The notes under the pieces: model-generated
Told to the model about the DNA's origin: nothing
Database searches by the model: none
Seen by the model: the letters and a program-made list of their open reading frames with translations, nothing else
Assembly (NCBI RefSeq): GCF_029962835.1
Contig: NC_080582.1
Coordinates: forward strand, 74,706,177-74,770,176
From: Magnolia sinica
Lineage: Eukaryota > Streptophyta > Magnoliopsida > Magnoliales > Magnoliaceae
Direction of reading: 5' to 3'
Length of the DNA stretch: 64,000 nucleotides
Position numbers and translations under genes: made by a program
Shown: one piece after another, positions 59,269 to 64,000 of the stretch
How the letters are laid out: each line of letters starts with the position of its first letter
How positions within the stretch are numbered: position 1 is the first letter of the stretch

Positions 59269-62200
59269 TTCCGTTGGGTTACTTTGCAATATATAAAATG
59301 TGAGGGTTCTTAATTTTATAAGCATTATTGATTGTTCTTTGTCTTCTACACTGTCAGTGGTGGCTACAACCTTAAGACAGGGCCAGGCTGTTCTATTGAG
59401 CTCATGAAATTTGATATGGGAGGTTCTGCAGCAGCTCTGGGTGCAGCAAAATCCATAGGGCAAATTAAACCGCCAGGAGTAGAGGCAAGTTAGAAAAAAT
59501 TCATGAGCGTCAATGCAATTTCTATAAGTTGAAAGTGGTGTGGCATGCTACCAAGTCGTCATCATCTTCATCTATGCCTTATCCCATCTAATTGGTCCAT
59601 TGACATGACATGCTATTAAATATGGGTAACAAAATTGCATTTTCCAGGTTCATTTCATTGTTGCTGCTTGTGAGAACATGATCAGCGGTACTGGCATGAG
59701 ACCTGGGGATATAGTCACAGCTTCGAATGGAAAAACGATTGAGGTAATTCTTCTTGTTTTTTGTTGGGAGGAGTATTCAGTTTTTATTTGTCTGTCATGT
59801 TTGTTGTGTTCATCTCATTTCAAAATTATTCATCATCCATCAAAAAATGATTGCTCCATATTCACGCATATTCTGACCAACTTATTGTTAGAAAAGTGGT
59901 TTCATGTGTTCGTTATTATCTTTTCTATGAGATCATTTCCATCATATGTAATGTTCTACTTGCTTCTTCGTCTTTTAGTTTTCTGTATATACATATACGG
60001 TCGATCAAGGTTTTTAACATTGTGGGGTTGAGAGGGTCTATCCTACAAGGCAAGGTGTAGGCCTTATGTGTTCCGAGTTGTTATCATCAAGATATAAATC
60101 CAAAAATATTTACAAAAAGAAAAATGTAAGAAGTAGAAAACTTTGAAATGAGTAAAAAATCATTAAAAAATATATTGTAGACACTGAGTATGGTATGAGC
60201 ATAGTTTTTAGAGCTGAGTGCCTCCTGAAGGTGGAAGAAAAAATATTCAAGGGGTGGCGGATGAAGAACGCCTCAAGGCTGATCCTGAGGCTTCAGCCTC
60301 ATATAGTGCATGGATTGATTCTATTAGAAATTGACAAAAAAATTATAGTGGGCAGTTGTATTCCTTCTCAGTAATGCTGAATCAATGAACCATTTGTTTG
60401 TGCACTATCCTTTGGCATTGGAATTGTAGTTGTGGTGTCTTAATCAATCTGTTATGGTCTGGCGCATGCGAAGATTGCTAGGATAGGATTTTTGCATGGA
60501 ATCTAGTGGGTCTAAGGGCAAGAAGGTGAGGATTCTGTGGGAGCTGGAAGGAACACAGCAGGACCTTCCAAAATAAGTCAACTTCCCTGAGGCAGGTCAT
60601 TGAAAGGGTTAAGGGGAGAGTGATAGCTTGCACTAGTGTTTTGGAGACCTTTGAGGGTTTTAAGAGGTAGGGTTTATGTGGGGAATGGGACGCTATCTAA
60701 TTCATATCTTTCTATGGTCTGATCTGATTCTTGTCCTTCCTAGCCTTTTTTCCTCTTTTTTTTTTTTTTTTTTCTTTTTTTTTTTTTTTTTAAATTTTTA
60801 AATTTAAATTTTTTTTTTTTTTAATCTCAGAAAAAAATCCACAAGTTGTCTCCTAAAGTATGGGCATTTACTTTAATTCTCTGTTGCAGGTCAATAACAC
60901 TGATGCAGAAGGTAGACTAACGCTTGCAGATGCTTTAGTTTATGCTTGTAAACAAGGTGCTGAGAAGGTATTGTCACCTCCAAAAACACAACTCTATTTT
61001 GTTGGCTGGTTCTGTTTAGGGCTGTCAACGGGCTGAGCCTGGGTTGGTGTTGGCCTGGATTTTGAACTGTTTCAGGCTGGGCTGTCGGACCGGCCCTATT
61101 CAAAATTCTGATTTTGCAGGCCCGAGCCCAGCCCATTGACACCCTAGTTCTGTTTATCTTTTAGAATTAATTGTCATCAGCTATCTTAATAAAGTATTCT
61201 GATATGTATAAAAAATTGCAATTCATGGTGGGAATACCTAAAATAAATAGAAGTTAAGCTTGTCATGAAAAAAAAAAGAGAAGAAAAGAAGAGAAGAAGA
61301 TATATAGAAGTGAAATGTGTCTCATGCAGCATTTACTGGAATGTGTCATGACAGCTCAATATTGAAGTCATCCACTTCTCAATTGTCCAGAGGATGATCA
61401 GACAAGGAGGCATTCTTTTGTACCAAAAATAAGGAAAAGTAAGAACAGATCAAAGGGAAATTAAAGAAATTTTAGTTTATTTTGAAGCGATTTCAATGTG
61501 AAAAACCCTCTATCAATCAATTACTCTCGATGATGTTTGGTCTGTGTAGATTGGGGTAAAAAAAAGTCATGCGATAACCATTTCAAAGAATTGCAAACTA
61601 CATAAATATCATTCTATGTCCATAGATTTGTCTAAATCGACAAGGAAATGATATGAAGAACAGCTAATTGTCCTAAATAGTGATGGAATTTACAAAGTCC
61701 TGATCAAAACCCTGTGAATAAACAGGAAACAAATTAGAACAATTCCCAATCACAGTTCCTCACTATGCTTTTCCAATAATCATTTACATTGTAGGTATTG
61801 TGTAAGTATGGTGGGTATATCCTGGAGGTTTCACTTGATTTTTGTAGGTTGTTTATGAACCTTTGTTTTAGCTTGATATGTTGATCAATCTTGACATGGA
61901 TCTAAAGCTTAATCTCAGAAGCCGTGTTGGTAGTCTGAGTATGTAGATCACAACCTTGAAGTTGGATGGGATGAGTTATCTTTTGTGGTCTTACTCTCCG
62001 CAGATGTCTATTGGCATTTGGTGACAGAAAGAAGTTAGGATATATTAATTGCAATGTTAAGGAGAGCCTTCTATGGAAAAAGATGGTTATTCAATTTGCA
62101 TGTCTGAGAACTAAATTGTCATGTCATGGCTTCTTCGCTCAGTGAAGCCTCAAATCAATGGTGGGCTCAAGTTCCTTCGTACAACTAAAGAAGTGTGTAT

Positions 62201-64000
62201 TATAGATTGCTCAAAATTATTGTCTGCATAGGAATATTGCCTGTCAAGACATTGGAAACCATCTCTTGGGGATAAATTCCTAGTAAAGTGCTAGACAACT
62301 GTGTGTGATAAGTTGGAGAAGTTATATACTGCAACACTTTGTATTGTCTGAAGAGGGAAGGATGAGGTTTGAATTGTGCGCCGAACTAAATGCTGAGTAT
62401 GAGTTGATTCATGTTCAGATCTTAGGGAGATATTTCTTCTACCCTTGGGTGATGTATTATGTATATGCTGTTTTGCACGATGAGGCTCCACATGCAGTTA
62501 TGCATCCTTACTGTGGATGATCATGATGTCCATTCTAGATTTTTTTAAAAATTCCAATAGATCTTAAGCATGCCTTTTTGTTTTGATTCTCTATGACCTT
62601 CCGTACCATTGCATGCAGGTAGTTGATCTGGCAACACTAACGGGTGCATGCGTAGTTGCCCTTGGGCCCACTGTTGCAGGTATGTATATCTTAGGATCAT
62701 GGATTTCTTCTACATCTTCAGGATTGTTGTTATCCTTCCAGGTTTGCAGTACGTAGTGCACTTTGTCGCTGCCTGAAATGTTTTTCTAATTTTTCTCTGC
62801 TGAAGTTTCTACAATAAAATAATGACAAAAAAGGAAATCTTCTTTTTGATGGACCTTTTCCAAGTAATCCTTCACGGTTTGTCATTATTGAAAATCCATG
62901 GTTGTGGTGATTCTATGACCTTAAAGCCGGCGGCAGTCAGATTTTTATTCTTCCTGATTTTACTGTCTTAAAATTTTCCTGTTCCCCCCCCCCCCCCCCC
63001 TTTTTTTTTTTCTCATTTCCACAGTATTTTAAACTAGTCCTTTGGTCAGTTCTTATTATTCAATTGGGCTGATTTTCAATAAATGGAAATTGTTTGCTTC
63101 TACGTTGGATAAAGTGTATTCAACTTTTCAGGCTCACCCATTTCCAGTTCCACATGTTTGTACCATGGTGTTCAGCCTCTTAACAACAAACCCGAATAGA
63201 CAATGCATAATGCTCTCAACTGACCAGGCCAAGTTCTATCCAAGCCCGACTTGCAAAGTAAAACTTAGGCCTGAGCCCAACCTACGATGAGTATGCACAC
63301 CTTGAGCTTGAGTCCAGCCTCCCATTTTTGTGCAAGGTCTGGTTTGTTCACTAAGTCTGCCTGGTGTTGTTTTATGCAATCTTGGACCGCATATGCTGTT
63401 TTTGGACCATTGGAGCTTATGCGATCACATAACCTCCCAACGGTCAGATTTCTAACTGTTGGGGCCCTTTTTCATTCCATTTCTCTCCCTTTTTAACCTC
63501 AGGTTTTCTTTACTCTAATGCTCTTACTCTCTCACTCTAATATACAATCTCTCATTTTGTCTCTTGATCTGTCTCATAAACTCTTAATCTCATTCAAGAA
63601 TCAATTCAAGACTCCTTTCTCTCTTTCAAGTTTCAAGAATTAAGAGTTCAAGACTCTCCCTCTCTCTCTCATTTTTTTTTTCCTTAACTCTCTTAGTCTC
63701 TCCTTATTCTCTTACTCTCTCGTACTCTTTGATCTTCTCTCATAAGTACTTGTTACCAATGTTCGAAATATCGATATCACGCAATGTATTGCACCCTTGG
63801 GATACAGATACATATCGGTTATCGCATGGGGCACATCGTTTGTATCGCGTAATTTATCGCACCTTTTGGAAAACATGGGAAAAAATTGGGAAAATGGTTG
63901 AATTTTTCAATGAAACTTCAGGGATTATTAAAAAAGACCTTAATACACACTTTTAAATCATATAATCGCAAGAAAGAAGTGCACATCATAGGTTTCCTTT
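54370..64000 (+). CDS. LAP: Leucine aminopeptidase (M17), tandem copy 3, exons 1-8, cut by the window edge
   Basis: Exons seen: 54370-54639 (or from ATG 54571), 56674-57094, 57545-57739, 58984-59215, 59358-59484, 59648-59743, 60890-60967, 62619-62679. They encode about 493 residues from the upstream ATG, ending in the [14 protein letters not shown] strand. Exons 9 and 10 must lie beyond position 64000, because the window ends in intron 8. All catalytic motifs up to exon 8 match copy 2, and the exon 8 acceptor GCATGCAG is intact, so this copy looks functional so far. Oddities: a (TC)22 microsatellite starts inside the exon 1 donor, and a 579-bp MITE sits directly upstream of the TATA-like box. 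The upstream ATG opens a 67-residue Ser/Thr/Arg-rich extension that may be a plastid transit peptide. Residue choice MYRDV in exon 4 differs from MYCDV in copy 2 and MYDDV in copy 1. Confidence 0.88.
54380..54387 (+). promoter_or_regulatory. TGACGTCA palindrome at the upstream start of LAP copy 3
   Basis: Same octamer and same position relative to the downstream ATG as in copy 2. The same ambiguity between promoter element and coding sequence applies. Confidence 0.35.
54641..54684. repeat. (TC)22 microsatellite at the exon 1 donor of copy 3
   Basis: Begins with the T of the donor GT (54640-54641). Copy 2 has only a few TC units here and copy 1 has GTTTCTTCTCTC. Confidence 0.95.
55080..55470. 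mobile_element. Tourist/PIF-Harbinger-like MITE, intron 1 of copy 3
   Basis: Same insertion as in copy 2, 391 bp, ends GGGTCGTTTGGATGGTGGT and GAGGTCATTTGGATGGTGGT (right reverse-complemented), flanked by TTA at 55077-55079 and 55471-55473. Confidence 0.85.
56328..56427 (-). mobile_element. tRNA-derived SINE (family 2), intron 1 of copy 3
   Basis: Orthologous to the SINE at 34252-34353 with the same flanking duplications. Box B-like sequence has decayed to GGTTTCAATCCC on the minus strand. Confidence 0.65.
59224..59270. repeat. CT-rich microsatellite in intron 4 of copy 3
   Basis: An interrupted (CT)n tract seven bases after the donor; copy 2 has a T-rich stretch at this place. Confidence 0.9.
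60505..60760 (+). mobile_element. LINE 3'-end remnant in intron 6 of copy 3
   Basis: Homologous to 17008-17300 and 38505-38790, with a further deletion of about 30 bp. A long T/A homopolymer-rich tract follows at 60750-60825. Confidence 0.5.
61017..61146. mobile_element. 130-bp hAT-like MITE, intron 7 of copy 3
   Basis: Same insertion as 38994-39123, with the same GTTCTGTT 8-bp duplications on both sides. Confidence 0.88.
62985..63011. repeat. Poly-C/poly-T tract, intron 8 of copy 3
   Basis: A run of about 16 C followed by about 11 T; copy 2 has only CCTCCCCC followed by T here. Confidence 0.9.

Noticed and set aside
48640..64000. Copy 3 unit as an assembly duplicate of copy 2
   Set aside because: Base differences throughout and several private insertions with target duplications show true paralogues, although the 349-bp repeat inside it could still be an artefact.

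Overview
This is nuclear DNA of a flowering plant. The genes have many introns with GT-AG (and one GC-AG) splice sites, the introns and spacers are full of MITEs, hAT-like elements, SINEs, LINE fragments and Ty1/copia remnants, and the best-supported protein is a plant-type M17 leucine aminopeptidase. The many short palindromic elements carrying GTGGGCCCCACCATGATG-like ends remind me of magnoliid genomes (Lauraceae/Magnoliaceae). That lineage guess is weak and rests on memory, not on a search.

The only protein-coding genes I can support are three tandem, same-strand copies of one leucine aminopeptidase gene (LAP). Copy 1 is at 5074-21782, copy 2 at 32330-47141, and copy 3 starts at 54370 and runs off the right edge inside intron 8. 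All share the same ten-exon structure and exon phases, and all use an unusual GC-AG intron 5. Copy 1 is open throughout and keeps all seven M17 catalytic/metal residues, but it has several private substitutions and has lost the upstream in-frame ATG. Copy 2 is open in every exon, but the splice acceptor before exon 8 is mutated from AG to GG, so it is probably splice-defective. Copy 3 looks sound for the eight exons present.

Copies 2 and 3 form the younger pair. They share about 6 kb of upstream sequence (about 25.66-32.33 kb and 48.64-54.37 kb) and several intronic transposons absent from copy 1: a Tourist-like MITE, a 130-bp hAT MITE, a SINE and a large intron 8 insertion. The two blocks have since gained different insertions, so they are real paralogues and not an assembly echo.

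Region by region: 1-4300 is intergenic DNA made largely of MITEs. 4309-4905 is a MITE at the promoter of copy 1. 5074-21782 is copy 1, whose introns hold a 3-kb composite hAT-like element, a solo LTR, and a LINE with a TRIM-like element nested inside. 21.8-25.5 kb holds simple repeats, a SINE and a Ty1/copia remnant with its 3' LTR. 25.66-32.33 kb is the spacer of copy 2. 32.33-47.14 kb is copy 2. 47.7-48.64 kb holds MITEs and the duplication junction. 48.64-54.37 kb is the spacer of copy 3, with a perfect 349-bp tandem duplication and a MITE inserted into the TATA-like box. From 54.37 kb onward is copy 3.

The most interesting material is the promoter MITE in copy 3, whose target-site duplication re-created the TATA-like box, the splice-site lesion in copy 2, and a MITE superfamily that shares one palindromic core but carries many unrelated terminal repeats. 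No prokaryotic genes, CRISPR arrays, rRNA or true tRNA genes were seen.
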